The translations under genes and the position numbers were made by a program. Positions 14,055 to 23,300 of a stretch of DNA of 36,944 bases are shown piece by piece. Origin of the DNA: Oscillospiraceae bacterium (GTDB lineage Bacteria; Bacillota; Clostridia; Oscillospirales; Oscillospiraceae); contig JAGBBD010000022.1 of assembly GCA_017938625.1 (NCBI GenBank), forward strand, positions 1 through 36,944, read 5' to 3'. Within the stretch, counting starts at the first letter, position 1. Each line of letters starts with the position of its first letter. The notes beneath the pieces were generated by a model. That model made no database searches. It was not told the DNA's origin and saw only the letters and a list, made by a program, of their open reading frames with translations.

Positions 14055-15065
14055 TTATTTCTTCACTGCGCCGCCGGCCAGCTCAACTTCCTTCTTGACC
14101 AGTCTGACGGATTCGATGGCATCGGCCAGAGTGGCGATGGACAGATCGTTCTTGCCCTGCAGACCTTCCACGAAGTACTTCAGCTCGGTGTAGTAGCCGC
14201 CCAGAGAGGAGATGTTGCCGCCGATGTCGTTCTCACCCTCGTATTCCTTGGGCAGTTCGGCAGGATAGGAGCCGCCTTCCTTGGGGTACACGGTGACCAC
14301 GCCGTCCTTCAGCTGCACGGTGGCCTTCTCGAACTTGACAATGTAGTCAGCGGTGAAGGGGAAGTCAGCGGGATAGTCCCAGCAAGCTTCTGCAGTAACA
14401 GCTACGCCGTTGCCGTAATCGTACTGGGTGTAGATCTGCTGGATCACGCCGTCAGCATCGCGGTTTGCCATGGACTGCATAGCCTTGGGCTCGCCCAGGA
14501 TGTAACGGACGAAGTCAGCATCATGCACATGCATATCCACGGTGACGGTACCGGACTGATCGGGGGTGTGCAGCCAGTTTTCCCAAGCCCAGGTGGGCAG
14601 GTTGCTCAGACGGCGGAAGGATGCGGAGCGGAGCTCGCCGAACTCCTTGGAATCCACAACGCCCTTGAGCCAGATGTAAGCGGAGAACTGACGGATGACC
14701 TGACCGATCTGAACCTTGACGCCGGTCTCCTTCTCGGTCTTGAGCAGCTCTTCCATTTCCTCTTCCTTCAGACACACGGGCTTTTCCAGGAACAGGTTCT
14801 TGCCTGCCTTCATGGCAGCAACGCCATGGGCAGCGTGCAGATGAGTGGGCAGGCAGACGTCGATGACGTCCACATCGGCCTTCTCGATCAGCTCCATGCC
14901 GGTGGCATAGATCTCAGCGCCGGACAGGTCAGCCAGCTTCTTTGCAAAATCGGGGCGCACGTCAGCAACAGCGGTCACCTTGACGCCTTCGCCTTCCAGA
15001 GCCTTGTAGCAGGCAGCGTGCATGCCGCCCATAAAGCCGCAGCCGATCAAACCAACTTTAATCAT
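14055..15065 (-). CDS. Gfo/Idh/MocA family NAD(P)-dependent oxidoreductase
   Basis: The protein has 336 residues. A Rossmann start GLIGCGFMGGMH (residues 5-16) binds the dinucleotide; EKPVCLKEEE near residue 95 holds the conserved EKP lysine; DMHVHDADFVRYILG near residue 178 carries the His/Asp catalytic region. Family members oxidise or reduce a ring hydroxyl of sugars, inositols or glycosides. It starts 2 bases after the isomerase gene stop, so the two are translated together. Such pairs often oxidise C3 of a glycoside and then rearrange or eliminate it, but the substrate here is not known. Confidence 0.88.
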   Translation of the reverse strand: MIKVGLIGCGFMGGMHAACYKALEGEGVKVTAVADVRPDFAKKLADLSGAEIYATGMELIEKADVDVIDVCLPTHLHAAHGVAAMKAGKNLFLEKPVCLKEEEMEELLKTEKETGVKVQIGQVIRQFSAYIWLKGVVDSKEFGELRSASFRRLSNLPTWAWENWLHTPDQSGTVTVDMHVHDADFVRYILGEPKAMQSMANRDADGVIQQIYTQYDYGNGVAVTAEACWDYPADFPFTADYIVKFEKATVQLKDGVVTVYPKEGGSYPAELPKEYEGENDIGGNISSLGGYYTELKYFVEGLQGKNDLSIATLADAIESVRLVKKEVELAGGAVKK

Positions 15066-15067
15066 AA

Positions 15068-15910
15068 TTAAAATTCTCCTTTCAGAATACGATCCATGGA
15101 TGCAGAGGTGTTGTAAATGATCTGGTCAGAAGCATAGGTGTACTGGGGGATCATCTCGCCGGCAGCCCAGCCTTCGTAACCAACATTCTTGAAAGCCTGC
15201 ATGACTGCGGGCCAGTTGACATCGCCTGCCAGCAGATCCACGATGGCGTTCAGGCCGCCGGGATTGCGGCGATAATCCTTGAAGTGTACCTTGAAGATGC
15301 GCTTGCCCATGATCTTGATCCACTGCTCGGGATAGCCGGTGATGCACATATTGCCGGTATCCAGATAGATGCCCACATTGGGAGAGCCGACCTTGTCGAT
15401 AAAGTCACGGAATTCCAGAGGAGACAGCAGGAAGAAGTTCCAGACGTTCTCCAGACCGATCTGTACGCCTGCTTCTTCGGCGATGGGAGCCAGCTTCTTC
15501 ACAGCTTCCAGAGCGCGGTCATAGACCACATCGTAGTCATTGACAGCCAGATGGGGGGCAAATTCCACGGACACGGTGCCGGGGATGATGAGAATGGTCT
15601 CACAGCCCAGAACCTTGGCGCAGTGGATCTGACGAACGATAACATCGAAGGCTCTCTGGCGCTCGGCGGGATCGTCGGAGGTCAGGGAGTTATCCCAGCA
15701 CAGGCCGCAGGACAGACTGGGAAGCTTAAGACCCAGTTCTTCGGCATAGGCCTTGATGCTCAGCAGTTCTTCATCGGAAGAGGTCATGGAGATCTCGCCC
15801 TCGGCGCCCAGAGCCAGCTCAATGCCTTCGAAACCGGCATCCTTTGCCAGCTTCATGGCTTCACGGTTGGTCTTGCCCACGAAGGACCAGATGTTAATGG
15901 ATTTTTTCAT
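15068..15910 (-). CDS. Sugar phosphate isomerase/epimerase-like TIM-barrel protein
   Basis: The protein has 280 residues of the AP-endonuclease-2/xylose-isomerase-like superfamily. The metal-binding residues are visible as Glu in GLENVWN (near 151), Asp in YLDTGN (near 184), His in KVHFKD (near 208) and Glu in AAGEM (near 251). It has no signal peptide. It is the first gene of the minus-strand operon, transcribed away from the AraC-type regulator, with AAAGGATGA before the ATG. It may act as an epimerase, isomerase or lyase on the keto-sugar made by the neighbouring oxidoreductase; this is inferred from the pairing. Confidence 0.85.
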   Translation of the reverse strand: MKKSINIWSFVGKTNREAMKLAKDAGFEGIELALGAEGEISMTSSDEELLSIKAYAEELGLKLPSLSCGLCWDNSLTSDDPAERQRAFDVIVRQIHCAKVLGCETILIIPGTVSVEFAPHLAVNDYDVVYDRALEAVKKLAPIAEEAGVQIGLENVWNFFLLSPLEFRDFIDKVGSPNVGIYLDTGNMCITGYPEQWIKIMGKRIFKVHFKDYRRNPGGLNAIVDLLAGDVNWPAVMQAFKNVGYEGWAAGEMIPQYTYASDQIIYNTSASMDRILKGEF

Positions 15911-15983
15911 GGTAGATCATCCTTTCACTTTTTATACTTTCTGACTACCATTTTAATATTATTTTTGAAAAAAGACTTTATAA

Positions 15984-15994
15984 ATTGTGACAAT
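15984..15994. promoter_or_regulatory. 11-bp palindrome, candidate operator of the AraC-type regulator
   Basis: ATTGTGACAAT is a perfect inverted repeat about a central G, in the AT-rich gap between the divergent regulator and operon. Confidence 0.5.
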
Positions 15995-15999
15995 GATTT

Positions 16000-16005
16000 T
16001 ATAAT
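16000..16005 (+). promoter_or_regulatory. -10 box of the AraC-type regulator gene
   Basis: TATAAT stands 27 bases before the start. The -35 position (15977-15982) is a poor match, which is usual for promoters that need an activator. Confidence 0.45.
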
Positions 16006-16032
16006 ATAAGCGCATGATTGGAGGGTAGTCAT

Positions 16033-16911
16033 ATGGGTTTGTACCAAATGCACAAATTGGAGCCACTGTTTTTTGTCAAAGGGCTGGAAAACGTGGCGCA
16101 GTACGATCTGCCGGCGGACTTTGCCTTTGACGGCGAGAGCCATGACAGCTGGGAGCTGACCTATGTGGACAGGGGGCAGATCGTCATTTCGGTCAAAGGA
16201 GAGAACTATCTGCTCAAGGCAGGGGAGATGGTGTTCTACACGCCGGGAGAGTTCCACTCTATCCATCTGATGGAGAAAAAGCCTGCCACCATCATCGTGG
16301 TGACCTTTAATTGTGACAGCCCCGGTATGGATATGGTGCAGGAAAAGATCCTCTTCCTCGGCGCGGAGGAAAAGCGCTGCCTTGCCACCATCGTGCAGGA
16401 AGGCGCAAGGACCTATGCCCATTTTGATAACATTCCACCTTTCGTCAACATGGAAAAGGTGAAAAACCCTCCCTTCGGTTCGGAGCAGATCATCAAAAAC
16501 GCCTTGGAGCAGCTTTTGATCTATATCTGCCGCCGTGGAGATAATATCGGCATGGATCTGCGTGTGCTGACGGACTCTCTGGAGCCGGCAGGCTCTCTGG
16601 CAGAGCGGGTCAAGACTTATATGCAGGACCATCTGGCGGAAAAACTGACGCTGGAGGTCATTTCGGAAGCCCATAATATCAGCATTTCTCAGCTCAAGCG
16701 TATCTTTAAAGAGCAGACCGGCACATCTGTTATCTCCTGCCTGATCGATCTGCGCATCCGTGCGGCAAAGAAGCTCATCCGGGAGGGAGAGCTGAACTTC
16801 ACCCAGATCGCGGAAGCTGTGGGATACGATAATATTTATTATTTTTCCGCCATGTTCAAAAAGCAGACCGGAAAGACGCCTACGGAGTATTCCAAATCCG
16901 TGCGAAGATAA
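16033..16911 (+). CDS. AraC family transcription regulator with cupin sensor domain
   Basis: The protein has 292 residues. The N-terminal half is a cupin (GESHDSWELTYVDRGQ near 36, KAGEMVFYTPGEFHSI near 70) that would bind a sugar. The last hundred residues are the double helix-turn-helix: LTLEVISEAHNISISQLKRI and ITQIAEAVGYDNIYYFSAMFKK-type sequence (here FTQIAEAVGYDNIYYFSAMF). The ATG at 16033 has GGAGGGT seven bases before it; a TTG at 16018 is less likely. It is divergent from the isomerase-oxidoreductase-deacetylase operon and so probably controls it in response to the substrate. Confidence 0.9.
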   Translation: MGLYQMHKLEPLFFVKGLENVAQYDLPADFAFDGESHDSWELTYVDRGQIVISVKGENYLLKAGEMVFYTPGEFHSIHLMEKKPATIIVVTFNCDSPGMDMVQEKILFLGAEEKRCLATIVQEGARTYAHFDNIPPFVNMEKVKNPPFGSEQIIKNALEQLLIYICRRGDNIGMDLRVLTDSLEPAGSLAERVKTYMQDHLAEKLTLEVISEAHNISISQLKRIFKEQTGTSVISCLIDLRIRAAKKLIREGELNFTQIAEAVGYDNIYYFSAMFKKQTGKTPTEYSKSVRR

Positions 16912-16955
16912 ATAGAACACGCAGCAGGTATCCCTGCTGCGTGTTCTATTTATTA
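16912..16955 (+). terminator. Terminator of the AraC-type gene
   Basis: A 17-bp perfect stem (16912-16928 with 16933-16949) follows the stop codon, then TTATT. The convergent gene ends nearby and may share it. Confidence 0.9.
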
Positions 16956-16966
16956 TATATGGTATG

Positions 16967-17308
16967 TCAGTTTTTCTTTGCTTTTTTATTCTTTACCTTC
17001 TGCCATTGTGCTTTGGCTTTTGCGTGCAGGTCTTTCAAAACACCCAGGGTCTTTTCATCGTGAGGGAAGAGCCTTTTGAGCAAAAAGACAGCGATGGCGA
17101 AGGTGATAAGCTTTTCCGGCGTTGCCGGGATCCACAAAAGTGCCATATAGCCGCCGCCCACGGCGATCATCCACTCGATCTGCAGGGCAGTACCCAGCGT
17201 AAACAAAATGTACGACCAGCCGTTGGTGATCATCCAGCCGATGCCGAGGCACAGCAGCAGTCTTGGATTGAGGAAAAACCGCAGGATCTTGATGATTTTC
17301 TCTTTCAA
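16967..17308 (-). CDS. Small integral membrane protein of unknown function
   Basis: The protein has 113 residues with about three hydrophobic helices: LLLCLGIGWMITNGWSYILF, WMIAVGGGYMALLWI and LITFAIAVFLLKRLF. A basic tail follows (KVKNKKAKKN). It starts at a TTG (17308) behind GGAAGG, which overlaps the end of the HAD gene, so translation is coupled. I see no known family signature. The pairing with a HAD phosphatase is common in Clostridia, but no joint function is clear. Confidence 0.7.
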   Translation of the reverse strand: MKEKIIKILRFFLNPRLLLCLGIGWMITNGWSYILFTLGTALQIEWMIAVGGGYMALLWIPATPEKLITFAIAVFLLKRLFPHDEKTLGVLKDLHAKAKAQWQKVKNKKAKKN

Positions 17309-17312
17309 GCAA

Positions 17313-17987
17313 TCAACCTTCCAAGATCGGCAGCAGCTCCATAAGGTCGCCGATCACATAGTCACATCTGGGGTCACCGTAGGCATCGCCCACAAGGCAG
17401 GTGTCAATGCCGGCATTTCTGCCGCCCTGCATATCGGAGGTCAGACTGTCGCCCAGAACGATACACTTGCTTTTGTCCACATCTCCGATGGCAGCAAAGA
17501 CCTTGTCGAAAAATTCCTTTTCCGGCTTCTTGCAGCCCATCTGCTCAGAGATGAACACGCCGTCAAAGTAAGCGGAAAGTCCCGACTTTTCCAGCCGCAC
17601 CTGCTGGGTCAGAGTCACGCCGTTGGTCAGGGCATAGAGCTTGTACTTGCCGCGGACGGCATTTAAAAACTCCATGCAGTGGGGGCGGTAGAAAATTTTG
17701 GACTTGAGCCCTTCCACATACAGGTCATTGGCAAACAGGGAATCTGCTTCCACACCGTAACGCGCCAGAAGCTCCCCAAAACGTGTCTCAAATATATAAC
17801 TCTTGGGAATTTCGCCTTTTTCATAGCGCTTCCACAGTGCGTCATTGAGCGTGAGGAATGTCTGCAGGCACTCCTGTGTGTATTCGATGCCGTAGTAGTT
17901 CATGACGTTTTCCACACCTGCGGCAGAGCCAAGGTCAAAATCCAGCAGGGTATTGTCCACGTCGGTCAGAATGATCTCATAGCCCAT
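17313..17987 (-). CDS. HAD superfamily hydrolase, YjjG/PyrP-like nucleotidase type
   Basis: The protein has 224 residues. HAD motif I is DVDNTLLDF (residues 8-16), motif II is ALTNGVT near 110, and motif IV is GDSLTSDMQGG near 176 with the Lys in CKKPEKEFF near 147. The helical cap between motifs I and II places it with YjjG-type noncanonical nucleotide or small-phosphate phosphatases, cytosolic. The start at 17987 has GGGAGG; frames reaching further upstream would enter the shared promoter region. It is divergent from tex. Confidence 0.85.
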   Translation of the reverse strand: MGYEIILTDVDNTLLDFDLGSAAGVENVMNYYGIEYTQECLQTFLTLNDALWKRYEKGEIPKSYIFETRFGELLARYGVEADSLFANDLYVEGLKSKIFYRPHCMEFLNAVRGKYKLYALTNGVTLTQQVRLEKSGLSAYFDGVFISEQMGCKKPEKEFFDKVFAAIGDVDKSKCIVLGDSLTSDMQGGRNAGIDTCLVGDAYGDPRCDYVIGDLMELLPILEG

Positions 17988-18015
17988 AAGGTGCCTCCCG
18001 GGAAATGTTTTCCAC

Positions 18016-18051
18016 ATTGTATCACAAAATGCCAAGGTTTTGTGATATAAT
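18016..18051. promoter_or_regulatory. Symmetric divergent promoter region between the HAD gene and tex, with a 9-bp palindrome
   Basis: ATCACAAAA (18021-18029) and TTTTGTGAT (18038-18046) are perfect inverted arms around 8 bases. Each arm leads into an extended -10 box: TGATATAAT on the plus strand (18043-18051, for tex) and TGATACAAT on the minus strand (18016-18024 region, for the HAD gene). The -35 positions on both strands are CACAAA, weak. Confidence 0.6.
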
Positions 18052-18082
18052 ATGATTAAATTTTTGAAAACAGGAGATACCC

Positions 18083-20245
18083 ATGGAAACCATCATCAAA
18101 ATCCTATCGCAAGAGCTTTCAAGCCCTGAAAGCCACATTGAAAATGTCATCCGTCTGCTGGATGAGGGCAACACCCTGCCCTTCATTGCCCGTTACCGCA
18201 AGGAGCTGCACGGCGGCATGGATGACACCAAGCTGCGCACGCTGCAGGACAGGCTCCAGTATTTGCGTAATCTGGATGCGCGTCGGCAGGAGGTCAAAAC
18301 TTCCATTGAAAATCAAGGCAAGCTGACGGAAGAGCTGGCGGCTGCCATCGATGCTGCGCTGACGCTGGCAGAGGTGGAGGATCTGTACCGCCCTTACAAG
18401 CAAAAGCGCCGTACCCGTGCCACGGTGGCAAAGGAGAAGGGGCTTGAGCCTCTGGCGCTGCAGCTTCTGGAGCAGAGTCCCGATCTTCCTCTTCCGGAGG
18501 AACTGGCAAAGGCGTACATAGATGCGGAAAAGGGCGTGGAAACGGTGGAAGATGCGCTGGCAGGCGCATCGGATATCATTGCCGAAATGGTCTCCGACGA
18601 TGCCGATATCCGCAAGAGTCTGCGTATGCTCGCCAATGTGAAGGGCGCAGCCATCTCCAAAGCCGCCAAGGAGGACGAGGACAGCGTCTATCGTCTGTAC
18701 TATGACTTTGCCCAGCCCTTAAACAAGCTGCAGAGCCATCAGGTGCTGGCACTCAACCGCGGTGAGCGGGAGGGCTTTTTGAAGGTAAAACTGGACAACC
18801 CCAGAGACCTTGCCATGGATCGGCTGTATAAGCGCGTGGTCAAGCCCGGCTCTTCTGCCACGGCGCTGGTGCGCGCTGCCTGTGAGGACAGCTACGACCG
18901 TCTGATCGAGCCGTCTGTGGAGCGGGAGCTGCGCAGCGCGCTGACCGACGAAGCCAACGAAGCTGCCATTGCAAATTTTGCCCTGAACTTAAAACCGCTT
19001 CTCATGCAGCCGCCGGTGAGAGGCTTTGTGACCATGGGTCTGGATCCCGGGTATCGCATGGGCTGCAAGGTGGCTGTGGTGGATGCCACAGGCAAGGTGC
19101 TGGATACTGCCGTGGTCTATCCCACCTACGGTGAAAAGCAGAAGAACGAAGCCATCGTCAAGCTGTCTGCCATGTGCAGAAAGCACGGTGTGCGCCATAT
19201 TGCCATCGGCAACGGCACAGCCTCCCGTGAAACGGAAGCCATGGCGGCAGAGATGATCAAAAACCTGCCCGGTGTGGGCTATGCCATCGTCAATGAAGCA
19301 GGTGCTTCCGTGTATTCTGCTTCCAAACTGGCGGCAGAGGAGTTCCCCCAGTTTGATGTCAACCTGCGCAGCGCCGTTTCCATTGCAAGACGGCTGCAGG
19401 ATCCGCTGGCAGAGCTGGTGAAGATCGACCCCAAAGCCATCGGTGTGGGTCAGTATCAGCACGATATGCCGGAAAAACGGCTGGATGAAGCTTTGGGCGG
19501 CGTGGTGGAAGACTGCGTCAACGCCGTGGGCGTGGATGTGAATACTGCCTCTGCCAGCCTTCTGCGGCAGGTGGCAGGTCTGACGGCTTCCACAGCAAAG
19601 AACATCGTTACCTACCGTGAGGAAAACGGTGCCTTTACCACCAGAAAGCAGATCCTCAAAGTTCCCAAGCTGGGGCCCAAGGCATTTGAGCAGTGCGCAG
19701 GCTTCCTGCGTGTGCCGGAGAGTAAGCAGGTGCTGGATAATACAGCCGTCCATCCGGAGAGCTACGCGGCAGCAGAGACGCTGCTGACTCTGTGCGGCTA
19801 TGAAATGAAGGATGTAGCGGCAGGACAGATCAAGGAGCTGCCCGGACGGGTGGAGCAGCTTGGCTGGGCAGATGCCGCAGCACGCTGCGGTGTAGGCGAG
19901 CCGACTCTGCGTGACATGGTCAAGGAGCTGCTCAAACCGGGCCGCGATCCCCGTGATGAGCTGCCTGCACCTATCCTGCGGACGGATGTGCTGGAAATGA
20001 AGGATCTGAAGCCCGGCATGATTCTCAAGGGCACGGTGCGCAACGTCATCGACTTCGGTGTGTTTGTGGATATCGGTGTCCATCAGGACGGTCTGGTGCA
20101 CATCTCCAAGGTCTGCAACAAGTTCATCAAGCACCCCTCTGAGGTGGTCGCCGTGGGCGATGTGGTGAATGTGGTTGTATTGGATGTGGATGAGAAGAAA
20201 AAACGCATCAGCCTGTCCATGCGGGATGTGAAAGAGGCAAAATAA
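18083..20245 (+). CDS. tex: Tex family transcription accessory / RNA-binding protein
   Basis: The protein has 720 residues, the normal size. In order: a helical Tex N-terminal region (1-190), a YqgF/RNase-H-like domain opening at TMGLDPGYRMGCKVAVVD (near 315), tandem helix-hairpin-helix units (ASLLRQVAGLTASTAKNIV and LKVPKLGPKAFEQCAGFLR, near 490-560), and a C-terminal S1 domain (LKGTVRNVIDFGVFVDIG, near 645-717). Tex binds nucleic acid and affects transcription and, in some species, toxin expression. It stands alone behind an extended -10 promoter that lies on a palindrome shared with the HAD gene. Confidence 0.95.
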   Translation: METIIKILSQELSSPESHIENVIRLLDEGNTLPFIARYRKELHGGMDDTKLRTLQDRLQYLRNLDARRQEVKTSIENQGKLTEELAAAIDAALTLAEVEDLYRPYKQKRRTRATVAKEKGLEPLALQLLEQSPDLPLPEELAKAYIDAEKGVETVEDALAGASDIIAEMVSDDADIRKSLRMLANVKGAAISKAAKEDEDSVYRLYYDFAQPLNKLQSHQVLALNRGEREGFLKVKLDNPRDLAMDRLYKRVVKPGSSATALVRAACEDSYDRLIEPSVERELRSALTDEANEAAIANFALNLKPLLMQPPVRGFVTMGLDPGYRMGCKVAVVDATGKVLDTAVVYPTYGEKQKNEAIVKLSAMCRKHGVRHIAIGNGTASRETEAMAAEMIKNLPGVGYAIVNEAGASVYSASKLAAEEFPQFDVNLRSAVSIARRLQDPLAELVKIDPKAIGVGQYQHDMPEKRLDEALGGVVEDCVNAVGVDVNTASASLLRQVAGLTASTAKNIVTYREENGAFTTRKQILKVPKLGPKAFEQCAGFLRVPESKQVLDNTAVHPESYAAAETLLTLCGYEMKDVAAGQIKELPGRVEQLGWADAAARCGVGEPTLRDMVKELLKPGRDPRDELPAPILRTDVLEMKDLKPGMILKGTVRNVIDFGVFVDIGVHQDGLVHISKVCNKFIKHPSEVVAVGDVVNVVVLDVDEKKKRISLSMRDVKEAK

Positions 20246-20320
20246 AGAAAAATTACAAAATAGTAACTAAATTTTTAAAAAATTATTACAAAAGGTATAG
20301 ATTTTTTACAATCCATGTGC

Positions 20321-20326
20321 TACAAT
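20321..20326 (+). promoter_or_regulatory. Possible -10 box of the large exported protein gene
   Basis: TACAAT lies in the very AT-rich 136-base gap after tex; a convincing -35 was not found. AGAGGAGA stands before the ATG at 20382. Confidence 0.35.
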
Positions 20327-20381
20327 GGATTAAGATTCCTTTAGTACGCGAAAAATACCATTTTAAGAGGAGACGAAAACA

Positions 20382-23300
20382 ATGAAAAAACTGTTATCTG
20401 TTCTGCTCGTCATCTGCATGCTGACCGCTCTGGTCGTGCCCGCCGCTGCTGCGGAGGTCGCCAGCGGTGACTGCGGCGTTACCGACGCTACGGTCAAGTG
20501 GAGCTATGACGATGTGACCAAGACGCTGACCCTCAGCGGTGCCGGCGCCATGGAGGACTATACTCTGAATTCTGTGCCTTGGAGCGAGTATCGGGGTGAA
20601 GTCGAGAAGATCGTGATCGGCGATGAGATCACCGCCATCGGCGCTTATGCGTTTGCCCGTATGACGAATTTGCAGCACGCAGATATCCCTGCTTCTGTGA
20701 CCTCTGTGGGCACACAGGCTTTTGCAGGCGATACCTCCCTGCTGACTGTGATCATGGGCAATGGTGTCCAGACCATCAAGGCGCAGGCATTCAAGGACTG
20801 CACCAAGCTGCTGGGCATCAGCCTCGGCAGCGGCCTGCTCACCATCGGTGACAAGGCTTTCTCCGGCTGCTCTTCTCTGAAGAAGGCTTTCTATATCGGC
20901 ACCTCTTCCGATTGGAACAATGTGGATGTGGGAAGCGATAACAGCGCTCTGACCTCTGTGTTGGAGAAGCTGACCGGCAATGTGTCCGGTGAAGTGGGCG
21001 AAGACAACACCTGGACCATGGATCCTGCCACTCTGACTCTGACCATCTCCGGCACCGGCAGCATCCCTGCCCTTACTGCGCAGGATCCCTATGGCTGGAG
21101 CGAGTATAGCAATGTGATCCGTGAGTTGGTCATCGAAGACGGTGTGACCGGTATCGGTGCCCGTGCATTCAAATCCTGTGTCAACCTGACCACTGCCAGA
21201 ATCGGCAAGGACGTTGCCACCATCGGTGAAAATGCCTTCCAGAACTGCACTTGTCTGGAGACTGTCTACTACGGCGGCTCCATCGATCAGTGGGTTGCTC
21301 TGACCGAAAATGCCGATACTACCCTGACCTCTGCTGATATCGAACCTGCTGAGCCTTGCGGTCATACTCTGACCAAGACCACCTACAACAAGAAGGACGA
21401 TGAGACCCATAATGTGATCGTCAACTGCAAGACCTGCAACAAGCAGATCAGCGATACGCTCAGTGACTGTGTCGACAGCGATAAGGACCTTGTTTGTGAC
21501 AACTGCGGCGATGCCGTGGCTTGCAAGCACGACGGTGAAGAGAACTTCGCTTATGTTCAGGTCGAAGGTGAAGAAAAGCATACTGTGACCGTGACCTGCA
21601 AGATCTGCGGTGAGCAGAAGGGCAATGTGAGCACCGCCAACTGCGTTGATGCCAATGCAGACCTTGTGTGCGACAAGTGCGAAGGCGCTGTGAGTGAAAA
21701 CCTCGGCAGCGGCGAAGGCTCCGGTGAAGGGGATGGTGAAGGTTCCGGCGAGGGCGAAGGCTCCGGCGACGTGACCACCTGCCAGCACTCCGAAACGGAA
21801 ACCGTCTATGTTGAAGTGGACGGCACCAACCATACTGTGAAAACTGTCTGCAAGGCTTGTGAGCAGACTGTCGGCACCGAGACCACCGAAGCGTGTGTTG
21901 ACAGCGACAAGGACTTTGCCTGCGACAAGTGCGAGGCAGCCATGACCTATGTTGCCTACCGTATCGATGAAGCCACCGGTACTCTGTACATCTGGGGCAA
22001 CACCGAAATGGATGACTATTCCACCGCTCCCTGGTATAACCAGCGCGCCAAGATCACCAAGGCTGTGATCGAATACGGTGTGACCTACATCGGCAAGCGT
22101 GCGTTCTATAACTGCACCAATCTGACTGAGGTCACCATCCCTGTCAGCGTCAAGACCGTTGCCGCCTATGCATTCTATCGCTGCAACATTCTGGCTTCTG
22201 TCAAGTACGGCGGTACTGAGGCACAGTGGGATGAGATCTCCATCCAGAGCTACAACGAGCCTCTGCTCAAGGCTGTCATGACAGGCGCCTGCGGTCATGC
22301 ACAGACCACTACCACCAAGACTCCCAATGCCAATGGTACCCACAACATCACCGTGACCTGCGATGCTTGCGGTGAGGTCATCTCCTCTGTGAAGAACCAG
22401 GCTTGTGATGTGAAGACCACCTACGAGCCCGGCTCCAATGATACCCATACTGTGGTCACCAAGTGCACCATCTGCGGCGAAGTCACCACCTCCAAGACTG
22501 AGAATTGCACGCTGACGACCACCAACGTGCCCAACGGCGACCGTACCCATACCACCACCAAGACCTGCAGCGTCTGTAATGCTACAAGCACGGTCAAGAA
22601 TCCCTGTGTGGATGAAAACGACAACGATCTGTGCGACAAGTGTAATGCAGACCTTGCCTGTGCCCATAACGGCTATCTGTATCAGGGCTATGTGTCCAAG
22701 TATGACGAAGCTGCTGACAGATACACCCACCAGAGCGCACACCTGTGCGTGATCTGCGGCGAGTCCGTCCTCACCACCGGCAACGTGATCACTTGCGTGG
22801 ATGCAGATTCCAACAGCGTCTGTGATGTCTGCGGTCAAGCGATCCCCTGCCGCCATGTGGGCAAGTACACCCAGACCGAGTATTTCAGCAACGGCTTCGG
22901 CACCAGAACCCATCAGGAAGCCGATGTGACCTACTGCCCCAAGGACGACTGTGATGTTGCCGATGAAAAGGGCATTCTGAACACCGAGATCCGCAAGACC
23001 GCTGTGGACTGCGTGGACGTCAAGGGCGCATTTGATGATCAGCTCAATCCCATCAGTGATGATGTCTGCGACCTGTGCGGACAGGATCTGGAGTGCAGCC
23101 ATGCAGGCACCACCGAGATCAAGTATGAGATCGTCAAGACTGAAGACGGCAAGTGCATCTATGAGCACGTTCTGATCGTTTACTGCACCCACTGTAAGAA
23201 GAACGTCACCGAAGATCAGATGGACTGCAAGGACAAGAACAGCGATGGCAAGTGCGATGCCTGTGGCGCAGCCTGCGATCATAACTACGAGTATACGTAT

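Noticed and set aside
18021-18046. Rex-type (TTGTGA-N6-TCACAA) operator before tex
   Set aside because: The half-sites here are in the opposite order (TCACAA...TTGTGA), so this is not the Rex consensus.
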